64,000 nt of DNA from Prochlorococcus sp. AG-402-L09. GTDB lineage: Bacteria > Cyanobacteriota > Cyanobacteriia > PCC-6307 > Cyanobiaceae. Below, piece after piece: positions 23,638 to 34,719 of the stretch; the stretch's first letter is position 1; every line of letters starts with the position of its first letter. The translations under genes and the position numbers were made by a program. The notes beneath the pieces are model-generated. The model made no database searches. It had not been told where the DNA came from and was given only the letters and a program-made list of their open reading frames with translations. The stretch spans positions 39,287 through 103,286 of the forward strand of contig QCIK01000007.1 of NCBI GenBank assembly GCA_003216715.1, in the 5' to 3' direction.

Positions 23638-23904
23638 TTGATCAACTCTAATAAGCCTGATTCTAATCTGGATCCTAATTTAAGAGCTCGACTGTTGAAG
23701 GAGACTAAAAACCCTTATCGGGGCTTGAGAAGAGCTGTTTGGATTGCTCTTTTTGGATCAGCTGCTCTAGGCTTATTTATTATGCTCACCAATATTATTG
23801 CGGGAGATAATGTGTCTATCAATGATCTTGCAATCCAAACCTCAGCATTAGTGATTCTTGGCTTTTTGTTATTTAAAGATAGGAGTAAAGAAGACTCAAA
23901 TTAG
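23638..23904 (+). CDS. DUF3493 membrane protein, 88 residues
   Basis: The segment RLLKETKNPYRGLRRAVWIA is typical of DUF3493, a family shared by cyanobacteria and plastids (related to the plant factor LPA3, low PSII accumulation). Two hydrophobic helices follow: GSAALGLFIMLTNIIAG and IQTSALVILGFLLF. The open frame extends upstream through the antisense of the tRNA, but that part is not protein-like. I placed the start at the TTG giving MINSNKPDSNLDPNLRARLL. A role in photosystem assembly is inferred from the family only. Confidence 0.7.
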   Translation: MINSNKPDSNLDPNLRARLLKETKNPYRGLRRAVWIALFGSAALGLFIMLTNIIAGDNVSINDLAIQTSALVILGFLLFKDRSKEDSN

Positions 23905-23961
23905 TTCTCTAGTTTTTATTGATTATAATTATTAAACAAAGGGCAAAAATAATAAGGGAAG

Positions 23962-26900
23962 CTAATTAGTTAATTTTCTTCTTTGAGTAACAAGCTTGAA
24001 GGCTTCTATTTGATCTCCTTCTTCCCAGTTTGCGAATCGATCACAACCTATTCCGCATTCGAAACCAGTTGATACGTCTTTAACATCGTCTTTATTTCTC
24101 TTTAATGAATCTAGATCACCTTCAAAAACAATTTGGTTTCCTCGTTTGACTCTGGCTCGGCAATTCCGTTGTATTTTTCCAGTTGTTACATAGCAACCAG
24201 CAACGGCACTTTTGCCAATTGAGAATATTGCTCTAACTTCAGCAACCCCTAGGGCTTCTTCTATCATTTCAGGTTCAAGAAGACCCTCCATTGCTAATTG
24301 GATATCTTCTAAAAGTTTATAAATAACCTCATAATCTCTTACGTCAACACCATTTGCATCAGCTGCGCGTTTGGCACCCGATGCCATTGAAGTGTTGAAT
24401 CCAACTATGACTGCACCAGAGGCAGCTGCTAAGTCAACATCAGTCTCAGTAATTTCACCAGGAGCTGATAGTAAAACTCTTACTTGGACTTCGTCTTTAG
24501 GTAGTTGTTCTAGAGAACCAAGTATTGCTTCTAAACTTCCTTGAACATCTGCTTTGAGGATGATATTTAATTCTTTAAGTTCACCTTCACTTGCTTGGCC
24601 AGACATTGATGAAAGGGATACTCGTCTAGAAGCCATTTGCTGAGCAAGTCGTGCTGCCCGAGCATCTGTGGCTCGTTCTCCAACCACTGCTCTTGCGGCC
24701 TTTTCATCTGGATAAACCTCAAACTCATCTCCAGCTATTGGTACTTCGCTGAAGCCAAGAGCCTCTACTGGACAAGATGGACCTGCTGTTTTAATTCTGG
24801 ATCCATTTTCATCTACCATCGCCCTTACTTTGCCAAGCACTGGACCGGCTGCAACGACATCTCCTGACTTAAGCGTACCGTTTTGAACTAGTAATGTTGC
24901 AACTGGTCCTTTCGCTTTATCTAAATGGGCTTCTATGACTGTACCTTTTGCCAATCTATCTGGGTTGGCTTGTAAATCCTCTACTTCAGTTACGAGCAAA
25001 ACCATCTCTAACAGTTTATCAATGTTTTCTCCCTTAATGGCACTAACTGGAACCATTACTACATCTCCTCCCCATTCTTCTGACAATAAATCCTGCTCTG
25101 ACAATTCTTGTTTTACTCGGTCAGGGGAAGAGCCTTCTTTATCAATTTTATTTATTGCAACTACAATTGGAACTTTTGCTGCTCTTGCATGGCTAATAGC
25201 TTCAAGTGTTTGAGGTCTAACGCCATCATCTGCTGCTACAACTAAGACAGCTACATCAGTAACCCTGGTGCCTCTCGCTCTCATCGCTGTAAAGGCTTCG
25301 TGTCCAGGTGTATCAAGAAAAGTTAGTTTCTTTGTTGATCCATCATGTTCAGTTTCAATTTGATAGGCACCAATATGTTGAGTAATTCCTCCAGCTTCAC
25401 CTGCAGCGACCCTGGCTTTTCTAATAGCATCAAGTAATGATGTTTTGCCATGGTCTACATGTCCCATCACAGTAACGACGGGAGGTCTTCTGATTAGGTG
25501 CTTTAAATCGACTTCCTCAATCATTTCAACGGTTTTCTTTGCTGCCTCTTCAACATCATCTTGAAGAACAGGTACCCCGAATTCCTCAGCAACTGTTTCG
25601 ATTGTTGCTAGGTCTAGCGATTGAGTGACAGTCGCGGTAATTCCTTTAAAGAATAATGATTTAATGATTTCAGAGCTTTCAACACTCAACATGTCAGCAA
25701 GTTCTTGAACTGTGAGGTTGTCTTCTGGAACAACAATCATTTCGGGCCTTACAAGTTTTGCTTCTCTAGCAGCCCTTAATTCCATCGCCCGTCTTCGTTG
25801 CCTCTGACGAGTTGTTTCTTTCTTACGTTTTTTAAGTGCAGTTAAAGGCTTCCCATTGTTTCTCTTGCCGGATTTCGGCTTTGATGGCCGAGCCAAGCTT
25901 GCTGAGAGAACGACTGCTTGTTGCTCCCCTGCAAATCCACTTGTTTCTGCAGTTAAGGCATCATCATTTTCTCCAATGATATGAACTTTTTGTCGCTGTT
26001 TTTGAGGCGATTTATTTCTTAAAGCATCTAGCTTTGCGCTGTCATCCCAGTCAGGCCTCCCTGTCCTCCTTGGAACTGTTGAAGTACCTCCTGGCCTATG
26101 AGCTGGCTTCTTCGGAGCCGCTGGAGTCGGCCTGTTTACTGGTGGCCTTGCTCCGGTTGAGTTTTCTCGTTTAGGCCTAGGACTAGTTGGAGAATCAGCT
26201 TTCCTTTGAGGAGCGTTTGGTCTGGCTTGTGGCTTTTGCAGTTGCATTAATTCACTAGGAGCAACTGGTTTTCTCATGCCAGATGGAACCCCTGGACGAT
26301 TATTAGAACGGTTTGGACCACCAGCTACCCTGCTAGGAACTCCTGGTCTATTTTGCCCCCCGCCTCGATTTGGAGATCCAGAACGAACTGGTCCACTAGC
26401 TCGATTATTAGACCCTTGGAGATTTTGACCTGGAATAGGTCGATTAGCTAATCCACCTCTATTAGAAACTTGCCTATTTGGCGTCCCAGGACGAATTGGA
26501 GCTCCTGCACCTGCTCTGTTATTAGAACCAGGTCGGTTTGGTAATCCTTGACGATTTGCAGATACTGGAGGTTTTGGAGCTCCAGGTCTTGATGGCATTA
26601 ATGGTTTCTTTCTTGCTTCGTTGGTCTGGGGTTTATTTATTGGCTTTTCTCTTCGGATTGGTGCTCCTACAAGTTCAAGAGTATTTCCTTTCGTTGGAGG
26701 CTGAGGTGACCTTGAAGGCGAGTTCTGTTTGTTTTGATTTTTAATTCTTTGAAAATTACCTGGACTAACTTTTTGAGAAGGAATTCCACCTTGATTAGTT
26801 CTTGCTTTCGGCTTGATGCTGTTGACTTCTATTTGTTTTTTATCTTGTATATTTCTTTTTGGTCTGCTTGGAGGTGCTAGTGGCCTCTTAGGTTCCTGTC

Positions 26901-27567
26901 GATAGTTAGGTTGTGTTTGATTGGTTGGCTTTTTAGCAGGTTCAGAAATTAGGGGTTGATTGTTTAATTTGTTCTCTTTTTTTTGTTCGGCAATTGGTAT
27001 TTCTCTTCCCGTTTGGGGTTCAATCTTAGAAATGGATGATTTTATTTCTTGTCTTGGCTTTGGAGGTAATGGTTTGTTTGGTTGAGAGGGTGCGGTTATT
27101 TGTTTTTTTTCAGAAAGCTTGTTTTTTTGAATTTTTTGGTTATTTGTAGAAATCGATTCTTGAGTTTTAACTAAAGTTTGACTTGGTTTTAAAGGAACAT
27201 TTAACTTCGCTTGAGAAAGCGAAGGTGAAACAGAAGAATTTTGCTGAAGTTCAGGTTTATGACTCTTTTGTGTTTTTGTAGGACTTTTTTTTACGGACAA
27301 AATTTCTTTATCTAATTTCTTACTGGGCTTGCTAGTCGTTTTTAAGTTATTGCTATTTTTTAGAAAATCTTTGATTTGATTTGCTTCATGACTGCTTATT
27401 GAACTGCTATGGCTTTTTGCTGCAATAGCAAGTTTTCGAGCTGCATTTAGCACATCTTTATTGTCAAGGCTTAAGTCCTTGGACAATTCATAAATTCTGA
27501 TTTTACCGCTGCTGGTCATTAATGTTGTTCTTGAACTTTGATTTGGTTTTGAGTTTACTGAGTTCAC
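23962..27567 (-). CDS. infB: Translation initiation factor IF-2
   Basis: GTPase that places initiator tRNA on the 30S subunit. The 1201-residue protein has a basic, Pro/Arg/Gly-rich N-terminal half (repeats such as NRPGVPSR and NRAGAGAP near 330-440), an IF2_N helix set ([20 protein letters not shown]), then the G domain from about residue 695 with [21 protein letters not shown] and NKID, followed by domains II-IV. The long low-complexity N-terminus is normal for cyanobacteria. It ends the leftward rimP-nusA-ylxR-infB operon. Confidence 0.97.
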   Translation of the reverse strand: MNSVNSKPNQSSRTTLMTSSGKIRIYELSKDLSLDNKDVLNAARKLAIAAKSHSSSISSHEANQIKDFLKNSNNLKTTSKPSKKLDKEILSVKKSPTKTQKSHKPELQQNSSVSPSLSQAKLNVPLKPSQTLVKTQESISTNNQKIQKNKLSEKKQITAPSQPNKPLPPKPRQEIKSSISKIEPQTGREIPIAEQKKENKLNNQPLISEPAKKPTNQTQPNYRQEPKRPLAPPSRPKRNIQDKKQIEVNSIKPKARTNQGGIPSQKVSPGNFQRIKNQNKQNSPSRSPQPPTKGNTLELVGAPIRREKPINKPQTNEARKKPLMPSRPGAPKPPVSANRQGLPNRPGSNNRAGAGAPIRPGTPNRQVSNRGGLANRPIPGQNLQGSNNRASGPVRSGSPNRGGGQNRPGVPSRVAGGPNRSNNRPGVPSGMRKPVAPSELMQLQKPQARPNAPQRKADSPTSPRPKRENSTGARPPVNRPTPAAPKKPAHRPGGTSTVPRRTGRPDWDDSAKLDALRNKSPQKQRQKVHIIGENDDALTAETSGFAGEQQAVVLSASLARPSKPKSGKRNNGKPLTALKKRKKETTRQRQRRRAMELRAAREAKLVRPEMIVVPEDNLTVQELADMLSVESSEIIKSLFFKGITATVTQSLDLATIETVAEEFGVPVLQDDVEEAAKKTVEMIEEVDLKHLIRRPPVVTVMGHVDHGKTSLLDAIRKARVAAGEAGGITQHIGAYQIETEHDGSTKKLTFLDTPGHEAFTAMRARGTRVTDVAVLVVAADDGVRPQTLEAISHARAAKVPIVVAINKIDKEGSSPDRVKQELSEQDLLSEEWGGDVVMVPVSAIKGENIDKLLEMVLLVTEVEDLQANPDRLAKGTVIEAHLDKAKGPVATLLVQNGTLKSGDVVAAGPVLGKVRAMVDENGSRIKTAGPSCPVEALGFSEVPIAGDEFEVYPDEKAARAVVGERATDARAARLAQQMASRRVSLSSMSGQASEGELKELNIILKADVQGSLEAILGSLEQLPKDEVQVRVLLSAPGEITETDVDLAAASGAVIVGFNTSMASGAKRAADANGVDVRDYEVIYKLLEDIQLAMEGLLEPEMIEEALGVAEVRAIFSIGKSAVAGCYVTTGKIQRNCRARVKRGNQIVFEGDLDSLKRNKDDVKDVSTGFECGIGCDRFANWEEGDQIEAFKLVTQRRKLTN

Positions 27568-27577
27568 TTAATGAATA

Positions 27578-27853
27578 TCATGCCTCAGTATCTGAATCAA
27601 TGCAGGTATTAAGTTCTTTTTGGAGCATATTGAAAACGCTTGAGTGAATATCACATCTCAAGGCTTTTTGTAATCGTTTACGCTTAAAAGCTTCTTCAAA
27701 GCATGATTCAGTTGGACATAGATAGGCTGATCTACCCATACCTCCTGAGAGAACTACTCCATTCTGAAAATCTCTTGTAACTTTTAAAAAACACTTGCGA
27801 TCAAGAACTTTTTTGCAAGCTACACATCGACGCAGAATGGGACTTTGACTCAC
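27578..27853 (-). CDS. ylxR: YlxR family (DUF448) RNA-binding protein
   Basis: The 91-residue protein shows the YlxR core RRCVACKKVLDRKCFLKVTR and GRSAYLCPTESCFEEAFKR. YlxR proteins are small nucleic-acid-binding proteins encoded between nusA and infB in many bacteria. It starts at GTG, overlapping the nusA stop (GTGA), and infB follows 10 bases later. Its exact role is unsettled in the family. Confidence 0.9.
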   Translation of the reverse strand: MSQSPILRRCVACKKVLDRKCFLKVTRDFQNGVVLSGGMGRSAYLCPTESCFEEAFKRKRLQKALRCDIHSSVFNMLQKELNTCIDSDTEA

Positions 27854-29289
27854 CGGGTTCCTTCCTCTTCTGTAATTATTTTATCTTCACTAGCAACAGC
27901 TTCTTCTGTTCTTTCTTCAATCTCACTTTCACCAGACTCAGTTTCTGTTTCATCAGTGTTCATATCTGATAATTGCTCGTCTTGAAAGTCTTCTTCGTCT
28001 TCTGGTAAAGGATAAAGCTCTCTTAATCTTGCATCTTCTTCTGCTCTAGCTGCCTGTTCTGCCTCTAATCTTTGCTCAGCTTCCCTTTGTAAAGATTCTT
28101 CTTCTTCCCTTTGGGAAATTAATTCTGCGACCTCAGAATCTTCAGTTGCTTGATCATATTCCTGTGAATTTTTGATATCTATTTTCCATCCTGTAAGCCT
28201 TGCCGCAAGCCTTACATTTTGTCCTTCTCTGCCAATTGCAAGACTAAGTTGATCTGGAGGAACTAGTACATGGGCATGCTGACCCTCGGGATCCACAAGT
28301 CTTACTACTTCAACTCTTGCAGGACTTAATGAGTTACAGATGTATTGAACAGGGTCAGAAGACCAACGAATTACATCTATTTTTTCTCCACGAAGTTCAT
28401 TTACTACTTGTTGAATTCGTGATCCTCTTGCACCAATACATGCTCCAACAGGGTCCACTTCTCTTTCAATACTGTCAACAGCTACTTTTGTTCTTGGACC
28501 TACTGCTCTTGAGGGTGGATTCGCTTCACGAGCAACAGCAACAATGCGAACTGATCCTTCTTGTATTTCAGGGACTTCATTTTCAAATAAATAGACAACA
28601 AGACCAGCATTGGATCTGCTTACAAAAAGTTGAGGTCCTCGCCTAGGTATCTCACTAACTTCTTTAAGGAATACTTTGAATGTGGCATTTGCTCGATAAT
28701 TATCATTTGGCAATTGATCTCTTCTAGGAAGCTCTGCTTCTACTTCTGGTCTCCCTAATCCTGAACTTACTGCCATAATTACTGATTGTCTTTCAAATCT
28801 AATGACTCTGGCTGTGAGGACTGGATCTTCTAAATCAGCAAATTCCTCTTGAATCATTCTTCTTTGTTGATCTCTCAACTTTTGAGCTAAAACTTGCTTG
28901 GTTGTAGCTGCAGCCATCCTTCCAAAATCTTCTTTTTCTGGAGTTACATCTAGTACAACAGTATCCCCAACTTGAGCATCATCAGCAACTTGCATAACCT
29001 CAGCTATTGCTATTTGATGATCCTCACTCTCAACGTCTTCCACGATTATTTTGCTAGCTAAAACTCTATAACCCTCTTCTTCTAAATCTAAACCAACATC
29101 AAAGTTACTAAAATAATCCTCTTCAAAAGGATCTTCACTGATACCTAAGTAAAGAGTTCTTCGATATCTTTCATAACCTTTTAGAAGTGCTTCTCTTAAA
29201 GCAGCTTCGACAACTTGTGATGGAAGTTTTTTTTCCTCACTAATGTCTTCAATTAAGTTATTTAAGCCTGGGAGTAATACAAGAGCCAT
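27850..29289 (-). CDS. nusA: Transcription termination/antitermination factor NusA
   Basis: RNA polymerase-binding elongation factor. The 479-residue protein has the N-terminal NusA domain (MALVLLPGLNNLIEDISEEK), an S1 domain (QRRMIQEEFADLEDPVLTAR, including a conserved GD-type segment) and two KH domains (IDSIEREVDPVGACIGARGS and LAIGREGQNVRLAARLTGW). The last 90 residues are acidic and Glu-rich, as in other cyanobacterial NusA proteins, instead of extra repeat domains. It lies between rimP and ylxR. Confidence 0.96.
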   Translation of the reverse strand: MALVLLPGLNNLIEDISEEKKLPSQVVEAALREALLKGYERYRRTLYLGISEDPFEEDYFSNFDVGLDLEEEGYRVLASKIIVEDVESEDHQIAIAEVMQVADDAQVGDTVVLDVTPEKEDFGRMAAATTKQVLAQKLRDQQRRMIQEEFADLEDPVLTARVIRFERQSVIMAVSSGLGRPEVEAELPRRDQLPNDNYRANATFKVFLKEVSEIPRRGPQLFVSRSNAGLVVYLFENEVPEIQEGSVRIVAVAREANPPSRAVGPRTKVAVDSIEREVDPVGACIGARGSRIQQVVNELRGEKIDVIRWSSDPVQYICNSLSPARVEVVRLVDPEGQHAHVLVPPDQLSLAIGREGQNVRLAARLTGWKIDIKNSQEYDQATEDSEVAELISQREEEESLQREAEQRLEAEQAARAEEDARLRELYPLPEDEEDFQDEQLSDMNTDETETESGESEIEERTEEAVASEDKIITEEEGTR

Positions 29290-29343
29290 CGATGATGGGA
29301 TATAGAGATGAGAATGATTGGATTAGACAGTTGATATCTAGAT

Positions 29344-29814
29344 TTAACCAGATGGTGTTGTGAGTCGGACTTGAATAACGTCTTCGACTGGGATTCTGAG
29401 AGTCTTCCCCTTTTGATTTACTTGTAATTCATTATTTGTCCTTTTTAGAAGCAAACCATTAGTTTGTTGTTCAATTTTTTTTAAATCCTGATAAGTAACT
29501 TCAATTGGAAAGCCTTTAAAAATTTGAAAATCTTTTTCATTAGTTAAGATTTCACTAACTCCCTCGCTACTAATTTCTAGAGTGAAAGGTTGATCAAGGA
29601 TAGAAGAATTTTGAATAGCTTCATCAATATCTTCACTTAGAATAGAGCAGTCATCGATAGTAACTTTCTTGTCAGGATTTTTGTGTCGAATATTAACTTG
29701 AATTGATAGCGGATTTAAATGAGTGACCATCTTAAAACCTGTTACATCAAAGCCAAAATTAGTTGCTGACCTTGCTGTAAGAACTTTCAATTCCGTAACT
29801 GTTTGATTAGACAA
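29344..29814 (-). CDS. rimP: Ribosome maturation factor RimP
   Basis: Small 30S assembly factor, 156 residues. The segments LSIQVNIRHKNPDKKVTIDD and PFTLEISSEGVSEILTNEKDF are RimP-like (the usual LEVSSPGLxRPL motif is degenerate, as ISSEGVSEIL). It is first in the rimP-nusA-ylxR-infB operon, the standard order. The start gives MSNQTVTELKVLTARSATNFG. A GC-rich hairpin lies upstream at 29830-29846. Confidence 0.88.
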   Translation of the reverse strand: MSNQTVTELKVLTARSATNFGFDVTGFKMVTHLNPLSIQVNIRHKNPDKKVTIDDCSILSEDIDEAIQNSSILDQPFTLEISSEGVSEILTNEKDFQIFKGFPIEVTYQDLKKIEQQTNGLLLKRTNNELQVNQKGKTLRIPVEDVIQVRLTTPSG

Positions 29815-29829
29815 AAGGCAGAGTCGACA

Positions 29830-29846
29830 TCGGGCAAGTAGCCCGA
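29830..29846. repeat. GC-rich hairpin in the rimP/htrA intergenic region
   Basis: TCGGGC and GCCCGA pair perfectly around AAGTA. The stem is unusually GC-rich for this DNA and sits 16 bases before rimP in the leftward leader. It is divergent from the protease gene. It could be a leader structure or part of a promoter region. No U run follows. Confidence 0.4.
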
Positions 29847-29960
29847 GCGGTTTTAAGAATTGACCCGCCCCTATTTAAAGAGGTACCGTCAGGCATTCAA
29901 ATATTACTAGATAAAGGTTTCGGTTACCTCTAAAATCAAGTTCTTCTTGCTTTAGATTGA

Positions 29961-31139
<1,179 letters not shown>

Positions 31140-31175
31140 TTATCTTGCTACTGTCACTCGAAAAGGTACGTCTAA

Positions 31176-31886
31176 ATGGATCTCCAAACTCAAATGAAAA
31201 AAGCAGTTGCTAAAGCTGCTGTTGATCAAATTCAAAACGGTATGATTCTTGGTCTTGGCTCTGGATCCACCGCCGCATTGATGATTGAAGCACTTGCTCT
31301 AAAAATAAGATCAGGTGAAATTAAAGATGTTGTTGGGGTAACTACATCTTTTCAAGGTGAAGTTCTTTCGAGTGAATTAGGAATCCCACTTAAATCTCTT
31401 TCCTCAGTTTCTGAAATTGACCTTGCAATTGATGGTGCAGATGAAGTTGATCCCAAATTTCAACTAATTAAAGGTGGAGGAGCTTGTCATGTACAGGAAA
31501 AACTTGTAGCTGCTTTGGCTAAAAAATTTATAGTTGTTGTTGATTCATCAAAACTTGTTGAAAAATTGAATCTTGATTTCAAATTACCAATAGAGGTCCT
31601 TCCTACTGCCTGGAAACAAGTACAACAAGCTTTAGTAAAGTTAGGAGGAGCAGGAGAGCTAAGAATGGCCCAGAAAAAAGCTGGGCCTATAGTTACTGAT
31701 CAGGGAAACTTAATACTCGATTTAACTTTTCAAAATGGTATTGAGAAGCCTGAATTATTAGAGAGTCAAATCAACAATATTCCAGGTGTCCTAGAAAATG
31801 GACTTTTTGTAAATTTGACTGATGAGGTATTGGTTGGAAAAGTAGAAAATGGCGACGTGGGTGTTGAATCACTTAAGAAGGCTTAG
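31176..31886 (+). CDS. rpiA: Ribose-5-phosphate isomerase A
   Basis: Interconverts ribose-5-phosphate and ribulose-5-phosphate in the Calvin cycle and pentose pathway. The 236-residue protein has [15 protein letters not shown] near residue 27, the catalytic region [12 protein letters not shown] near 90 and [15 protein letters not shown] near 105. The length is normal. It follows the protease gene by 36 bases and converges on hisD, overlapping its end by 14 bases. Confidence 0.96.
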   Translation: MDLQTQMKKAVAKAAVDQIQNGMILGLGSGSTAALMIEALALKIRSGEIKDVVGVTTSFQGEVLSSELGIPLKSLSSVSEIDLAIDGADEVDPKFQLIKGGGACHVQEKLVAALAKKFIVVVDSSKLVEKLNLDFKLPIEVLPTAWKQVQQALVKLGGAGELRMAQKKAGPIVTDQGNLILDLTFQNGIEKPELLESQINNIPGVLENGLFVNLTDEVLVGKVENGDVGVESLKKA

Positions 31887-33221
31887 AATCTCTAATTCGT
31901 ATAGATTCTGCGTGACTATGCAGCCCTTCACTATTGGCTAATTGCACCACAGCATTTTTAGTCTCATTAAAGGCTTCTTTGGAAAAATCTATAAGTGAAG
32001 TATTTTTCATAAAAGTTTCCACTCCAAGGGCCCCCGCAAATCTAGCTGTGCCTGACGTAGGCAGAGTATGATTTGGCCCTCCAAGATAATCTCCAATAGC
32101 TTCTGGGCTCCATGAGCCCAGAAATATTGCACCTGCATTATGGATGATTTTTGATAATTCTATAGGCTCGTCTACAAGTAACTCAAGATGTTCTGGCGCA
32201 AAAATATCACTTAATTTTGCACAAGTTTCTAAATCATCACAAATAACTATTAAACCCCAATCCTCAATTGATTTTTGGCATATTTTTAATCTTGGATGAT
32301 TAATTAATTGACGATCTATTTCTGCTGGCAATTTTTCTGCTAATTTTTTTTCAGTAGTTATTAATATTGCTGAGGCCAGAGGATCATGCTCTGATTGGGC
32401 TAACATGTCTGATGCAACATGTTCCAGTTTTGCAGAGTGATCAGCGATTATTAGAATTTCACTTGGACCAGCTAAGGAATCAATTCCAACTTTTCCATAA
32501 ACGCGTTTCTTTGCCAATGTGACATATATATTTCCTGGTCCAGTAATTACATCTACTTTTGGAATTGACTCAGTTCCATTAGCAAGCGCACCAATGGCTT
32601 GAGCTCCTCCAATACGAAAAACTTTTTTGATACCTGTAATATGTGCTGCAGCTAAAACGGTTTGGTTTATTTCTCCCTGAGAGTTGGCCGGGGATACCAT
32701 TATGGTTTCGTTTACGCCTGCAACATATGCTGGTATTGCATTCATTAAGACAGTGCTTGGGTAAGCGGCTCTTCCCCCAGGGACATATATTCCCGCTTTC
32801 TCAACTGGGCTCCATCTTCTTCCTAGAGATTCGCCATGTGAGCCTGTATAAGTGATATTTTTTGGTATTTGTAGACTGTGAAATTTTTCAATTCTTTTTT
32901 TTGCCAACAATAGTGAATCTTGCAAAGCCTTAGGAGTATCTTCCCAAGCTTTATGTATTAAATCGGATGGAACTTGAAACTTTTCCGTTAGGAATCCATC
33001 AAATCGAGAGGTGTATTCCTTAAGAGCCTCATCTCCCCTTTCGCCGACGTTTTTCAAAATATCATTAACAACCTTTTCCGCTTTATCTTGAACGGTTCCA
33101 GATGTTCTCTCAGCGATTTTTTAAGCTCAAGCTGAGCTTGAGCAAAATTGTTAGCTATTTTTATAATTGATTTTTTTGAAGAGGTTTTTTGTACCTCATC
33201 TTTGTTAATTATTTGCGTCAT
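31873..33221 (-). pseudogene. hisD: Histidinol dehydrogenase, split by a one-base frameshift near its start
   Basis: Last enzyme of histidine synthesis. The main frame (31873-33057) covers about 394 codons with all core segments: [41 protein letters not shown] and [14 protein letters not shown]. The N-terminus is in another frame, starting at ATG 33221 ([20 protein letters not shown]). The run of six A (T at 33117-33122 on the given strand) is one short: a seventh would join LELKK directly to [15 protein letters not shown]. As written the upstream frame stops at 33054. A sequencing or assembly error is likely, but a real mutation or slippage correction is possible. I list the span as broken; the enzyme is otherwise intact. 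Confidence 0.85.
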
Positions 33222-33332
33222 GAACTTTTGGCTATTGGTTCAATTTGATTATCTTATGCCTTAATTTTGATTTATGTAGATCTTCTTCATGGTCTTGAGG
33301 TAGTGTAGACAAACAAAAGACTAAAACACTAA

Positions 33333-33635
<303 letters not shown>

Positions 33636-33678
33636 ACAATCTAAGATCTAATATTGTAAGTAAATTTTATTTTTAATT

Positions 33679-34470
33679 TTGAGCGATTCTAAAAGTTCAA
33701 TAATTGATAGTCACTGTCATATTGTTTTCTCTAACTTTAATGAAGATAGAGAAAAAGTTGCTAAAAGGTGGCGGTCCCAAGGGGTTAAAGCTTTATTACA
33801 CGCTTGTGTGGAGCCTTCTGAAATTCCAGCTATTAAGGCAATGGCTGACCAATTTCCGGAAATGAGATATTCAGTTGGAGTACATCCATTAGATGTAAAA
33901 CATTGGGAACCTGAAACTTTAAGTGTTTTAAAAAATGCAGCTCTGGATGACAGTAGAGTTGTTGCAATAGGAGAGTTAGGACTGGATCTTTTCAAAGCAA
34001 AGAACTTGACAGAGCAGCTTGCAATCTTAATTCCGCAATTAAAATTAGCGTTTGAATTGAATTTGCCAGTCATTGTTCACTGTAGAGATGCCGCTAAGGA
34101 AATGTTAGATGTTTTTTCTAAGCTTTCCGAAGAGGGTTGCTGTCCAAAAGGTGTAATGCATTGCTGGAGTGGAAATCTAAAAGAGATGAGAGAGTTTCTT
34201 AGTCTTGGTTTTTATATAAGCTTTAGTGGAAATGTAACTTTCAAAAACGCTTATGATATCCATGAATGTGCGCAAGAAGTTCCTCCCGATAGGTTTTTAG
34301 TTGAGACAGATAGTCCTTTTCTATCTCCCGTTCCTCATAGAGGAAAGAGGAATGAACCCTCTTTCGTAAAGCATGTAGTAGATAAAATTTCTGAGCTTAG
34401 GGGCGAAAGCTTTTCTGAGATTGCTGAAAAAACAACTAAAAATTCAAGGGAATTGTTTGCGTTGCCTTAA
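33679..34470 (+). CDS. TatD family metal-dependent deoxyribonuclease
   Basis: TIM-barrel hydrolase of the amidohydrolase superfamily, 263 residues. Metal ligands are seen in IDSHCHI, in the AIGELGLDLF region, in VIVHCRDA, in MHCWSG and in LVETDSPFLSP. The start is TTG (MSDSKSSIIDSHCHI). The family has 3'-5' exonuclease activity, and the exact substrate is not set by sequence. It follows rpsT and precedes rpoB with a 249-base gap that should hold the rpoB promoter. Confidence 0.9.
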   Translation: MSDSKSSIIDSHCHIVFSNFNEDREKVAKRWRSQGVKALLHACVEPSEIPAIKAMADQFPEMRYSVGVHPLDVKHWEPETLSVLKNAALDDSRVVAIGELGLDLFKAKNLTEQLAILIPQLKLAFELNLPVIVHCRDAAKEMLDVFSKLSEEGCCPKGVMHCWSGNLKEMREFLSLGFYISFSGNVTFKNAYDIHECAQEVPPDRFLVETDSPFLSPVPHRGKRNEPSFVKHVVDKISELRGESFSEIAEKTTKNSRELFALP

Positions 34471-34719
34471 ATATCATCATTTGCTCTAGTTAATTATCTG
34501 GTTTGAGTGTAGAGTTATTTATTGTCTTGCATAGCGTGGTATCTGCGCTTAACCCTTTAAGGTTCTACCTTTTGAGTCAGTTTGTTCGTTAATTAAGTAA
34601 AAACATTTCAGATTTCAGTCTTTTAAGACATTCTTTGTTGTTTTTTCTTATTAAAGACCATTTTTGATCTAAAGGACAAGACACTCCCCCGTCCTCTAAA
34701 TATAAACGCAGGTTCTCGA
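34471..34719 (+). promoter_or_regulatory. Leader region upstream of rpoB
   Basis: The 249-base gap before rpoB contains no open frame of note and no strong hairpin. The promoter of the rpoB-rpoC1-rpoC2 operon must lie here or upstream. I cannot place -35 or -10 boxes with confidence. Confidence 0.35.
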
